Origin: Oehlia diaphana
Taxonomy: Eukaryota > Glomeromycota > Glomeromycetes > Glomerales > Glomeraceae
Direction: 5' to 3'
Length of the DNA stretch: 15,518 nucleotides
NCBI GenBank assembly: GCA_003833135.1
Contig: QZLH01001717.1
Span: 8,818 to 24,335 of the forward strand
Every line of letters starts with the position of its first letter. Position 1 is the stretch's first letter. The notes below the pieces were generated by a model that was not told the DNA's origin, did not search any database, and was given only the letters and a program-made list of their open reading frames with translations. This document shows positions 1 to 9,987 of the stretch, piece by piece. The translations under genes and the position numbers were made by a program.

Positions 1-3000
1 GATAACAAAAGAATTGAAATATTCTTTAATACTGCAAGACAATTAGCACAAAATTTTAAATCGCATTCGACTATTAAACCATTTAAAATATTGAATACAG
101 ATGAAAATTTTATTATTGCAGTTAATGAACCAAAAGGGCTTCTCGCAATATATAATACGAAAGAAGTTAAGGTATTTGATATAAGTCCCTAGTTTATTTT
201 AATTTTATAATACATTTTTTTGTTAATTCATTTTTTTATATAAAAAATGTAACAATAGCTTGACGTATTTTCTTTTGGCGATAATCAATCAAGGTTATAT
301 AGATGTTATGCAAATATTCAATTATTGCAATGGTATGGTGGTAATATACCGAACATTAAATATTTTCTGTTCATCAAAGACACTAAGGAACTTTGCTTTG
401 TCAAGAATTGTGGACGAGCACGTATTTTTAATCTCGTGACTTTACAATTCCGAGTAGCAGATTGTAAGTTTCCGTCTAATTTAGTAAATGTTTTAAGTTC
501 CCCAGATGGTTCTTGTGTTATGGCATTTACGAAAGAAATATTGGAAGATAAACCTGGTGAAGCTGATTCAATTATTTCTACTGATGATAAAAAACAACGT
601 GATTATAATAGTGATATTAAAGAAATAAATCGTGTTTACGTTTATTTTTCCGTAAGCTTTGGAGTTGCTGTTGATAAAGGTTCATAATTTAAAATTTCTC
701 TTTTATATTATTAGAAGTTTATTAATTTATTAATATTAATTTTCTTTTATTTTTCAGTTATTGATTTACCATTAAATTTTAAATTTTTGGAATTTCTTCA
801 AATTTCCTGTATCAATAACCAACAGACTCATTTGATCTCACTCGATTTAAATAATGGATGTTTTAATTCTTTATTAGTCAAAATTACTCAAATGGAGAAA
901 TTTTGTTTCCAAAAATGCATGCGAAATCATTCACTTGCGCTTCAGAGAACAAAATCAAATGATCTTATCAATGCTTATAAATTAATGTTTGAAAAATATC
1001 CAATTGATAGCTGTATCGATCCTGAACAAAATCGCCATCTTAGTTTAAAAGTAGTTCTTGATATTGATGAAAGCGGCAACATTGAAAAATATGGCAAGAA
1101 ATTTGAAAAATATATTACTAAAATATTTGAAAATTTAAAGCATTTTACAAAGAAGCTTATATTAAAGAAATTTTCTACATCAGTTATGACTTTTCAAGAA
1201 CTTGATATTGAAAATGTGGATTTTCAAAAGAAATTTTCATCAGAATATCAATTAGGAGAATGGATTATTCAACTTTGTTGTCTAATTCCTATACAAATTG
1301 CTGTAGCAAGAAACAACTTATTTCAGCCACTCAAGGATGGATTATCTTTGGATGAAAACTATCTAATTGAACTTGGAGATGATCGTCGTCATGTAGAAAT
1401 TATATCAAAAAACATATCTTTTGGATGGTATGAGGGAATCTTCAAGCATTTTGGTAATAAAAAAGTAAAAATTATTTCAAGCATGGGTGAACAATCATGT
1501 GGAAAATCATTTATGTTAAACCATCTTGTTGGAACTACATTTGACGTGTCAGCAATGGTATGTAGTATATCTTTTTAAATTTTTTAAATTTTTTGATTAA
1601 TTCTAAATGTTTATTAACTTGTTTTAGCGTTGTACTGAAGGAGTATGGATGTCATTAGGTAGGGTTTAAACTTTTTTTTTACTCCATCAAAAGACATTTT
1701 ATTAACTTTTTATATTTATAGTTAATACAAAAGAATGTTTTTATGTCGCGCTCGATTTTGAAGGATCAAGATCTCTTGAAAGAACTCCACAAAAAGGCAT
1801 GTGTTACAGTGTATCTTACAAATTATCTATTTATTTATCGGGATCTAACTATATTTTGTCAATTAATAAATTCTTAGATATGTTTCTAACACTCTTTAAT
1901 ACAGTCGTCTCAAATCTTGTACTTTATAATATAGTAAATATTAATTATATTGTTGTATTATATTATTTGGCTCTTGCTTTGTATTTTTACTAATATGATC
2001 AATAAATTGTTTAATTACAAAAGAATCAATACACCATAAATAGAGATGCAAAAATGTTTCAAAACTTACAAGCTGGCGTAAAGTTATTTGAGTCGGATCC
2101 AAAGGTAAATCATAATTATAATATAGTTAAATATTTAAACCCAAACATTGCATATTATTTATTATTACTTTTCAGGCAGAACTCTGTTTTATCATTAAAG
2201 ACGTGCCTAAAGCAGATAAGGATGGTATTATAAAAGAGTTTCAATTAAAATTGGAAAAATTAGTTGCAGAGGTAATTAAAATAAAAATTATATAAACAGT
2301 GTATATCTTTAAAAAAAGCTAAAATTTAAGTGTTTTAGGAAGAAAGAGATAATTTTATTACAAAAATAAATGGAGTCGTAATTATGATTATGGCTTTGCC
2401 TGTTTTTCATGACGTAGCATGGTTTGAAATGCTATCAAAAATTCGAAGAATGCTAAATAAACAAGAAACAAAATATGACAATGCCAAAACTTTCTTGCAA
2501 AATACGAAAGTAATCATGACTAAATTGAAGGTTTGTAAGCGCTATGTCTAATGATAAGAATTCTTTTTCTTTAATTTTTACATCTTGAAATTTAGATATG
2601 TGATTGGAGTTCATTGAACGAAAACCTCATACATATCCGTGTTGCAACTTTAAAAAGATTACTTCCAATTGCTGTATCTTATGGTATAGAGCAAAAAGAT
2701 CCCGTTATTGAACCTCTTGTGGTAAATACACACTTTTATTATAATGAATATAGCGTATATAACTCTTAATAAGAGATATGTGTATCTAATCTATTCATTC
2801 CAATAGAATCATGATTCTGAAGAACCAATTTATGGCCCAATAGATTTTTTGAATGATGGAAAACCAATTAAATTGTTTCCAGATATCAATGATGATGTTG
2901 ATGAATTTTTCATCCAACTTTCCGAGTATTTAAGAAACTATTTCGAGACAACTAAACAATCACGAAAAGAATCATCTGATGATAATGAATGGTTTTCTAA

Positions 3001-5702
3001 CTTTGATAGATTCTTAAAGGATATTATTAAACGTCGAACTTCACGTGTTAAAAATTGGTATTTGCAAAATACTGCCAAATTTCCACAAAATAATAGTGAC
3101 ATAACTGATGGAAGATATGCATTGAATCAAAAAATAGGTGAACTTATACGTTTATGGACTTTGTGTGGATTAACATGTCATCAATGTGGTTTGAAATGTG
3201 TGAAAAATCATGATCACAAAGAAAATCATGACTGTTTAACCGATCATAAGTGCCATTTTCCTTGTCACTTTACCGAAGCCCACAACGACTATCCAACCCC
3301 AGAATGTAAACACAAAGCTGGACATAAAGGAAAACATGCTTGTGCTAAAATGATTCATTTATGTGGTAAAGCATGTTTCCTTATTAGCAAGTTTAACTGT
3401 CAAAAAGTTTGTTCTAAGGAAATTGGACATGATGATGGCGAACATTTATGTCAATCAAAACGAAATCATTATTGTGGAAAAGATTGTTCATTATCAATAC
3501 ACAACACAAAAGGAGATTATCGTTGCCTAAATAAATGTACTATATCATATAAAGAACATCATTATTTTCATCGTTGTGAAAATACAATTTGTCCAATTCA
3601 ATGTCCAATTCCAGATTGCAAGGAAAGATGTCAAAGTGATAATCACTTTCATGCTTTTTCTGACTCACAGCAGGTTAATCATTTTTGTGGGTATGTACTA
3701 TACTCTTATAATTATTTTCATTATTTTCTTTCCGAATGAATGTTAATTAATTAAAAAAAATATTTTTAATTAAAGGAAGGAGCATCAATGTCGTGAATTA
3801 TGCGAAGAAGATGGTATATGTAATGTGGTGACTGAACCTAAAAAGCAAGTAGAAACTTATAAGGGTAGAGTCGAAGGAACTGTTATTACATATACAAAGG
3901 TACAATTTTAATGTATAATGTTAAAAATATGATAAAATGTATTAACTCTTAAGCCTTTGATAATTTATTATAAATAGTATATTCAATTAAGTGAGAAATT
4001 AAAATGTAATAAAAAGATTCCTCCGAATGAATTTGAGCATACTGGAAAACATACGCATAATGAATTTCATTATTGTAATAAAAAATGTCAGTTCTGCGAA
4101 TATTATGTATGTATTTCAAGATTTTATGTTTAATTATATATTTCATTTTTGTCAATTACAATGCAATATTAAAAAAACTAAATGAAATTAGTGTACGTTA
4201 CCTTATGGACATCCGCATTTTCATGACACAGGACATGGTATAAATATGACACAAACTGAATTCACAGGAGATGATGATGCAGGGTATAGTATATAAATCA
4301 TTGATGAAAAATCTAGTAAATATGATGTTTATTTTAATTAAAATGTCTATTTGTTTGATACAATTTAAGAGTTGGTGATCAAGGAACGTTTGTTCTTTGC
4401 AATTTAGTAAGTATTACACTATTATAGATTAATAATATATATATATATTAATTTTCTTTCTCTGTATTAGTTTTGTAAAAATTTAGGCAGACATCGACAT
4501 ATTGATTATTGCCAAAATGATGAAAATTGTGAACTGAGCCGGGATATGCAACACATCAATGGTAGTTTATAAATTCTCTTTTCCTTAAATGAACTTATTT
4601 ACATATTACCGTTATTATTCTTTAATCAGTGAAAGTTTCGCCTAGTCCTGATAAGCCAAAAGATTTTATTTCTCACAAACTTTTCTGGGAGCGAACAGGC
4701 TTCAAAGGTATAAAATGCATAAAAAGTTCATCAGTGCCCCCTTAATAAATACATTTTATGTATATTTAAATTGTTTTATTTGATATTAGACCCTCATACT
4801 CGTCAAGAACAACAAGAATTTACAAAATGTGATCATCAATGTCCCGATAAAAAACATCATGAATCCAGATCATCATTTTGTGAATTACAACTTTTCCATG
4901 CCCCAATATCAAAACCTCCAAATGATTATGGATATATATCTTCAGATGGGCATTATTTTAATTGTGAAAAACCAAATACTGCTTTTCACATTATCTTTGT
5001 TTTGGATTATTCGATTTCTATGAGTGAGCAAGATATCAAACCGATTCAAGACTTTCCAATTTATAATGATTTAACAAAGAAGCATAATAATAGGATTGGC
5101 GCAGTTTATCAAGCGGTAATATTAAATGATATTCAATTAACCAATTCAACCTTAGTTTCGTTAACTAGATTTACTGTTAATATAGGTATACTTATTTATG
5201 AATGCACGTAGAAATTCCACTATGACTGATAGCATTTCATTAATCTTGTTCAACCATAAGGTATTCTGTTTTACACTTAATGATATTTAAATTTGAACTC
5301 ATATTTATCAAAAGATACACTCTAATCATCGATATAATACAGACTAGTATAGTCCCATTTGAATATCGAGATTTAACAAATCTGAAAGATTTGTTAAATT
5401 CAATGCTCCAATACGAAGCTGGTGGTTCAACAAACTTTGATAGTGCAATTCAGAAAGCTGGAATTTTGATTGAAACTCACTTTGATCCTACAAAGTACGT
5501 TCTTTTGAATAAGTTAAATACATTAACTATTTTGTATAACTTATTTATTTTATAATTTTCTTTTTAGAGTAAATGTCATTATATTCTTATCTGATGGAGA
5601 ATGCGGAACTCCAACAAATCAACTTAATGATATTTGTAAACAAAATAAAGAAAAAGGGTAATTAGTTTATTAGTTATTAGTTATTAGTTATTAGTTATTA
5701 GT

Positions 5703-5738
<36 letters not shown>

Positions 5739-6020
5739 TAATAAATTCATTTAATGACCCTATTTTTTAAAATAATCATTGAAAATTTCAGTTCTCCGTT
5801 ATACCTGTATACGGTATTATTTGGTAGTGATCGGCATAGTAACTCTTTAGAAAAAATGGCAGAGATTGCACAATCTTACCATCCACAGAATTCATCATCC
5901 AAAAATGCTCTACGATGTCAGTTTACTTGTACTGCTGATGCGAGTAAATTAGTGAATCATTTTAATTACGTAGAAGAAAGCTTAAGAAAACATATACCAG
6001 CTTCATTGAGGAAAGTATAA
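1..6020 (+). CDS. Large GTPase - Cys/His-rich - VWA domain protein (5' partial, 22 visible exons)
   Basis: Exons: 1-171, 259-679, 758-1557, 1628-1658, 1722-1796, 1878-1933, 2024-2104, 2176-2271, 2339-2530, 2596-2721, 2807-3690, 3776-3899, 3978-4106, 4192-4283, 4370-4406, 4471-4561, 4630-4707, 4790-5115, 5186-5260, 5343-5494, 5568-5657, 5792-6020. They total 4,356 nt, exactly 1,452 codons, with no internal stop; every intron ends in AG and all but one begin with GT. Numbering from the window edge: residues 1-200 look beta-propeller-like (SPDGS motif); P-loop GEQSCGKS at 441-448; switch-type Thr in RCTEG; DxxG as DFEG at 486-489; Cys/His-rich zinc-binding-like region about 803-1135; VWA about 1225-1450 with full MIDAS (D1234, S1236, S1238, T1325, D1355). 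The GTPase order resembles GB1/RHD3 or VLIG-type large GTPases. A guanine-specificity motif is unclear; IIKD in exon 8 is a candidate. Function unknown; a large nucleotide-dependent scaffold is inference. The start lies outside the window. Confidence 0.9.
1486..2721 (+). other. GTPase domain (G1 to putative G4) within the large gene
   Basis: G1 (GEQSCGKS) is encoded at 1486-1509 near the end of exon 3. A 31-nt micro-exon (1628-1658) carries the switch-like RCTEGVWMSL segment, exon 5 carries DFEG (1754-1765), and exons 6-10 encode the rest. The order P-loop, Thr, hydrophobic strand, DxxG matches large GTPases of the GBP/VLIG kind, where Gly-Lys-Ser binds phosphate and the DxxG Asp coordinates magnesium. 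No canonical NKxD is visible. That fits the GBP group, which uses an (L/R)D-type motif, but the assignment here is an inference. Confidence 0.75.
1797..1877 (+). other. GC-AG intron, 81 nt, open in frame
   Basis: Exon 5 ends with AAAAAG followed by GCATGT, and the next exon begins after TTCTTAG. Only the GC donor keeps the reading frame into the conserved-looking DMFLTLFNTVVSNL segment; using the nearby GT (in GCATGTG) leads to an early stop. The intron is a multiple of three and has no stop in the gene's frame, so retention would insert 27 residues right after the DxxG motif. Confidence 0.75.
3164..4561 (+). other. Cys/His-rich repeat region of the large protein
   Basis: From residue 803 the translation holds dense Cys and His pairs: CGLTCHQCGLKC, then repeated C-x(3)-C units spaced by H-x-H/HK/GHD elements (CHFPCHF, CGKAC, CSKEIGHDDGEHLC, CGKDC, CPIQCPIPDC). 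It continues through short exons 12-16 (CRELC, CNKKC, CEYYC, GRHRHIDYC). The spacing suggests several tandem zinc-binding modules. The set is somewhat like NF-X1-type cysteine-rich repeats but without a clear RING signature. I cannot name the family from sequence alone. Confidence 0.7.
4987..6017 (+). other. VWA domain with complete MIDAS
   Basis: Spread over exons 18-22. The first strand HIIFVLDYSISMS contains the DxSxS motif, GGSTNFDSAI supplies the MIDAS Thr, and IIFLSDGEC supplies the second Asp. The domain ends close to the C-terminus (PASLRKV, stop at 6018-6020). Known VWA domains with this triad bind a divalent cation and protein ligands; the ligand here is unknown. Confidence 0.85.
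5667..5737 (+). repeat. TTATTAG heptamer array and T33 run inside an intron
   Basis: Five tandem copies of TTATTAG (5667-5701) run into an uninterrupted stretch of 33 T residues (5705-5737). Both lie within the 134-nt intron 5658-5791, the longest intron of the gene in this window. The tract is a simple repeat likely to vary in length. It sits about 54 nt upstream of the CAG acceptor and could also act as a polypyrimidine-like stretch. Confidence 0.95.
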
Positions 6021-6873
6021 TAAGTATAATAGGGGATAAATCAAGTTAAAATTTTCAATTCTTATTGTTTTGAGATTCTTTTTAAATTTTGTATGAGTCA
6101 AATGAACATTATTTAGTAAAATCTTTGGTAGGAATTTATGTACGTATTTTTAAGATTTATAAAGTGTGATATTATTAAGAGATTAGAAACTATCAAAATA
6201 TAGCCCAGCTGCTATGGTGTAATCTGGCGTAATATTGTAATGACATAATTTTTTCTTATCGAATGCTGTAATCGTATAAAATGTGTATCATAATTATCTT
6301 TTCCCACTTAAAACATTATTATATTATGAAAAGAATGATTCTAATCATAATCATATTTTATTATGAATTTGCTTAATTGTGAATTTCAAATTAAAATTTG
6401 ACTATATAATATTAATGCGTGGAATGGTATGGAAACAAGCGAGGATATGAGTTCATAATACCAGCTTCTATCGACTCTACGAGTTAACTCAAAGTCAGTC
6501 AAAGTCATAGTGCGGGCCAAAATTAATTGTAATTTTGTACAAATTTCTTGTAATATTGGTTTTAACATTTGCAATTTAAGTAGGGATCCATGAATGTATC
6601 AAACTTTAATATTCTCTGATATTGAAGATAGAGCACCAAATCATAGCGCTTTATATTTTGAATACAAACAAGGATGCTTATAAAATTACCTTGTATCTCC
6701 TCTATTATTATTGAGTCAATAATAATCATCGACAAATAAATTTTGGAACGGTTTTACGCCTAAAGAAAATCAAGATATTTAGTACAATACATGTTCTTCC
6801 CTCCTAAAGCTTCTATAAAAAAATAAACAAATAAATCAATAATCATTTATTTTTAAAGTTAGTTGAATATATA
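6021..6873. other. Intergenic: 3' flank of the large gene
   Basis: AT-rich sequence between the GTPase/VWA stop codon and the transposon. I find no convincing gene. A 62-codon open frame on the minus strand (6386-6574) has no recognisable motif, no splice context and no neighbours. A clear palindrome with a TGAGTCA centre lies at 6704-6726. Transcript 3' ends for the upstream gene presumably fall in the first few hundred bases. Confidence 0.6.
6704..6726. repeat. Perfect 11-bp inverted repeat centred on TGAGTCA
   Basis: ATTATTATTGA, one G, then TCAATAATAAT: both arms match perfectly. The centre, TGAGTCA (6712-6718), is the consensus bound by AP-1/Gcn4-type bZIP factors. No gene start is visible nearby, so the regulatory role is open. 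Confidence 0.5.
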
Positions 6874-6875
6874 TA

Positions 6876-7102
6876 CAGTCAGCCCCCTTTACAGTCACCT
6901 CATGTATAGTCACACCCTTCCCTTAGTCACATTTTGTATTAGTACTGATTTTTGATTTATAAAAACACCTTCTTTACAATCACGCATATAATAAAAATAT
7001 AATCACATCAGTTATTAGTCCCGATATTATAATAAATATAAAAAATTTGCCTTCCATATAATCACATAAAAATTTTCTCCCTATATAATCACAGTTAAGC
7101 AT
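6876..7102 (+). repeat. Left terminus and subterminal TCAC repeats of the transposon
   Basis: After the terminal CAGTCAGCCCCCT, at least seven copies of a short motif related to TA(A/G)TCACA occur at about 6892, 6907, 6924, 6977, 7000, 7069 and 7085. The clustering and common orientation suggest transposase-binding sites. That role is inferred from the general organisation of DNA transposons. Confidence 0.65.
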
Positions 7103-7201
7103 GTGATTTGACATTATTTCGTGCGACTTGATTATCTATAAAATGTATGCGCAGTACACTGTACACGTAATTTGCGCAGTTTGTGCAGTTTTTTACTTAT
7201 T

Positions 7202-8994
7202 ATGCCACCTATCCGTTTAGAAAAACCAAAAAGAACTCGAACTGCTATTAGTGTTGAAGTCAAAAGAGAAATTTGTGAATATATAGTAGAAAACCCAAAT
7301 GTAAATCAAGGTGATGTTGCCACATTTTTTAATACAAAATAACAAAATTTTTGTGTTGATAGAACAACCATTAATAAAATATGGAAAGAGCGTGAAAAGT
7401 GGCTAGCTGTTTTATCTACTTTGCAAACTCCACATATCTTTCGCCATTGTTCTGTTCAATTTCCAGAACTTGATAAAGCTATGCAAATTTGGACTTCACA
7501 AGCAACAGCTACTGGATTGCCTTTAACTGATATGATATTACAGCAAAAAGGAAAAGAATTTGCTACAATGTTAAATAAAGAAGATCAGTTAAAGTGTACT
7601 AATGGCTGGGTTTACAGGTTTAAAGTGCGAAATGGTCTTCAAAAAGTCAATTTTTCAGGAGAAGCTAACATAACAGTGCACCACTTGAAACTCTTCCAGA
7701 AGAACGTCTACATTTACGTACTCTTTTGGCTAAATATAATGAGGAAGATATTTACAATGTGGATGAAACAGGACTATTTTTTCAGATGGAGCCAAATCAT
7801 ACTCTTGGTTCAGGTAAAATTTCTGGACGAAAACAGGTGGAAATTTGTATTAATTTATTTTTTTTTTACACTTTAATTATTTCTATTATTAAATTTAAAA
7901 TATTTATAATTATAATTTAGGATAAAAGCTGCCTTTCAGTTCTTTTATGTAGCAATTCTACAGGTTCTCACAAATTTCCACCACTTGTAATTGGAAAGGC
8001 AAATAATCCTCGCTGCTTTAAAAATATCAATAAGGTATCACTTCCTGTAACTTAGATTTGTGTAATGGATCGAAAAATTTTTTTCCTCATTGATAATGCA
8101 GGATTTCACTTTAATCCAAAAACATTTTATGAAGACAGTTCTGATTTAAGTGAGGATGATGAAGAAAATGTTGCAGAGTCTTCCCATTCGGCTCAAAGTA
8201 GAACAAAATCTAAAAAAAAAGTGACAAAAAAAAAGCCTAATATTAAACTTACTAATATTAAGCTTGTTTATCTTTCTCCAAACACAACTGCTCACCTTCA
8301 GCCAATGGATGCCAGAATTATTCACAACTTTAAATCCAAGTATAAGCAAGAATTTTGTAAGCATTTGATTCAACAATTTGATAATGGAATAGATCGAAAA
8401 AGGTAAATTTAATTATTTATAGAACTTATTTAATCATTAATTAACTTTTTAATAATAACAATTTTTATTAGAAATAAATTAAATATTAAGGAAGCCATTG
8501 ACTATATAGCTGAAGCGTAGGAAGACGTCACTCCAACAACCATCCAAAATTGTTGGAAAAAGACAGGTATACTTCCGGCTTCTGATTTTCTTGTGGATGA
8601 TAGTAATATGCAAGATTTTGAAATAGATGAATCAGATGAATTGGACGGAATTAATATTGATTGTTTGCCAGAAGTTGATGAATTACGAGAATATCTCCAG
8701 ATGCTTGATCAAGCTATTCCAACTGAAGAACAACTCAATGATGAACAAATTATTAATTTGTTGCAGAATGAAAATGACGAAAGTGATGATGATGATTCTG
8801 ATGAAGAAATACTATTGGTATCAGAAAAACAAGGAGTTGATGCATTAAAAATTTTTATCAATTATTTTGAGCAGCAAAATGATCCAGAATTTAGTATTGA
8901 TGATTTGCGTATTTTTCAAAAATATTTGAGAATTGCTGGAATTAAAGAAATAAATTCGAAAAAACAAAGCACTCTTGATATGTTTTTGTTGTAA
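7202..8994 (+). pseudogene. pogo/Tigger-type transposase, three exons, multiple lesions
   Basis: Exons 7202-7836, 7921-8402 and 8472-8994, joined by 84-nt and 69-nt GT-AG introns. Domains in order: N-terminal psq-like helix-turn-helix; CENP-B-type helix-turn-helix ending NGWVYRFKVRNGLQ; catalytic DDE/D core with first Asp in NVDETGLFF, second in FLIDNAGFH and third in LSPNTTAHLQPMDARII; acidic C-terminal tail ending KKQSTLDMFLL. Lesions: TAA at 7340-7342; a 5-bp tandem duplication (TAACA twice, 7666-7675) that shifts frame; TAG at 8053-8055; TAG at 8518-8520, probably from Trp TGG. Exon lengths sum to 1,640 nt; without the 5-bp duplication they make 545 whole codons, which supports the exon model. 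The stretch usually found between SLPV and the second Asp is missing, so a deletion near 8053 is likely. In life it would cut and paste the element. Confidence 0.88.
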
Positions 8995-9159
8995 TATAAT
9001 ATTATATTTAGGAATATTAATAATAGGTAATATAATAGTAATATACAGTATAATAGTAATAAAGAAATTCATTACGCAAATGCAAATGTATTTTTTTGTG
9101 ATCATGTTTTGTGTAATTATAATATTGACAAATATTTATGTGAAACGTTAAAAATTTAT

Positions 9160-9277
9160 ATATAGTCACATGGCTCAAAATTTTTATATATATGTGACTA
9201 TATAAATATAAGCACACTCACATATAATCACATCATAAAGTAGTCCCGAAGGGTGTGATTTTAGAGGGGGCTGACTG
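9160..9277 (-). repeat. Right terminus and subterminal TCAC repeats of the transposon
   Basis: The right end carries the inverted copy of the terminus (9255-9277) plus more TCAC/GTGA motifs, including an inverted pair around TATAGTCACATGG and ATATGTGACTATATA (about 9163-9205) and ACTCACATATAATCACATC. Compared with the left end, the second TCAC block is about 15 bp closer to the terminus, so the ends are related but not equal in spacing. Confidence 0.6.
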
Positions 9278-9987
9278 TAGTATATAATGTGTGGATACTA
9301 TCTAGGTTTAGGTAACATTTTTTTTTAAAAAAAAATTAGTAACGCGTTTATTAGTGATTTAAGTAACATATTTACCAATTTTATTTTAACAAATATTGAT
9401 ACCACACAGTATACAATGTAAAATAAAATAATGAATCTTAGCTAAAAAGGGTATAGTCATATTTATATGTTTTTGCAAGTTACATATTCATAAATTTATG
9501 TACGAGAGTTTAACATGACAAATTGGTTATTACTTATTTTTCATTAATATTAATGTGCCAATTTATATTATTTTGTACACAAAACAAGAAATTGACTTAT
9601 TAGAAGGGGAGCTGCCTTTCGATTCATTCATTATATTATAAGATAATAAGAATCATCTAAAAGAGGAAACCAAATAATAAAGCTTTATTCACGAATAAAT
9701 TATTATTTTAAAAAAAATTATTATTAAAGAAAAAATCTATAACTAAAACAATTTTGTCTGACGTTTGAATTTGAATTGTGTAACTTGAAATCCTATGCCA
9801 TATAATTAAAACCTGTGAAAAGCCTCCGCCTGATCTATTTATGGTCAAAATTATTCGATTTGTGTGCATTCCAATCAACTAATCCAATTTCAGTTAATAA
9901 AATTTTACCTTAATCGGAATTATTTTAATTTTTTTGTCAAAAAAATTTTCTTAAACTTCATAACTCAATATAACGATTTGGGATGAT
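9278..9987. other. Intergenic, AT-rich, no gene seen
   Basis: Sequence between the transposon and the foldback element. It contains an A/T homopolymer junction near 9318-9337 and scattered short ATs but no open frame with recognisable content, no tRNA fold and no splice-connected exons that I could support. Confidence 0.6.

Larger units (their letters stand above)
6876..9277 (+). mobile_element. pogo/Tigger-like DNA transposon (Tc1/mariner superfamily), decayed
   Basis: The left end begins CAGTCAGCCCCCTTTACAGTCAC and the right end, reverse-complemented, reads CAGTCAGCCCCCTCTAAAATCAC. The first 13 bases are identical and 20 of 23 match. Both ends abut TA dinucleotides (6874-6875 and 9278-9279), the target duplication of this superfamily. 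Both subterminal regions contain repeated (A/G)TCAC motifs. Inside is a single transposase reading frame (7202-8994) of the CENP-B-like pogo/Tigger class, broken by several lesions, so the copy is non-autonomous now. It lies in intergenic DNA and interrupts no visible gene. Confidence 0.92.

Noticed and set aside
1799..1993. A 64-codon plus-strand open frame as a separate gene
   Set aside because: It is the read-through of the GC-AG intron and exon 6 of the large gene; the middle part (DMFLTLFNTVVSNL) belongs to the GTPase.
3949..4155. Minus-strand 68-codon open frame
   Set aside because: Antisense shadow of exon 13 and flanking introns; no motif.
6386..6574. Minus-strand 62-codon open frame between the large gene and the transposon
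   Set aside because: Fairly even composition made it tempting, but there is no domain, splice support or partner exon.
8146..9217. Several open frames on both strands inside the transposon and its right end
   Set aside because: All overlap the transposase in other frames or lie in AT-rich subterminal DNA; sequences are low-complexity Ile/Tyr/Lys.
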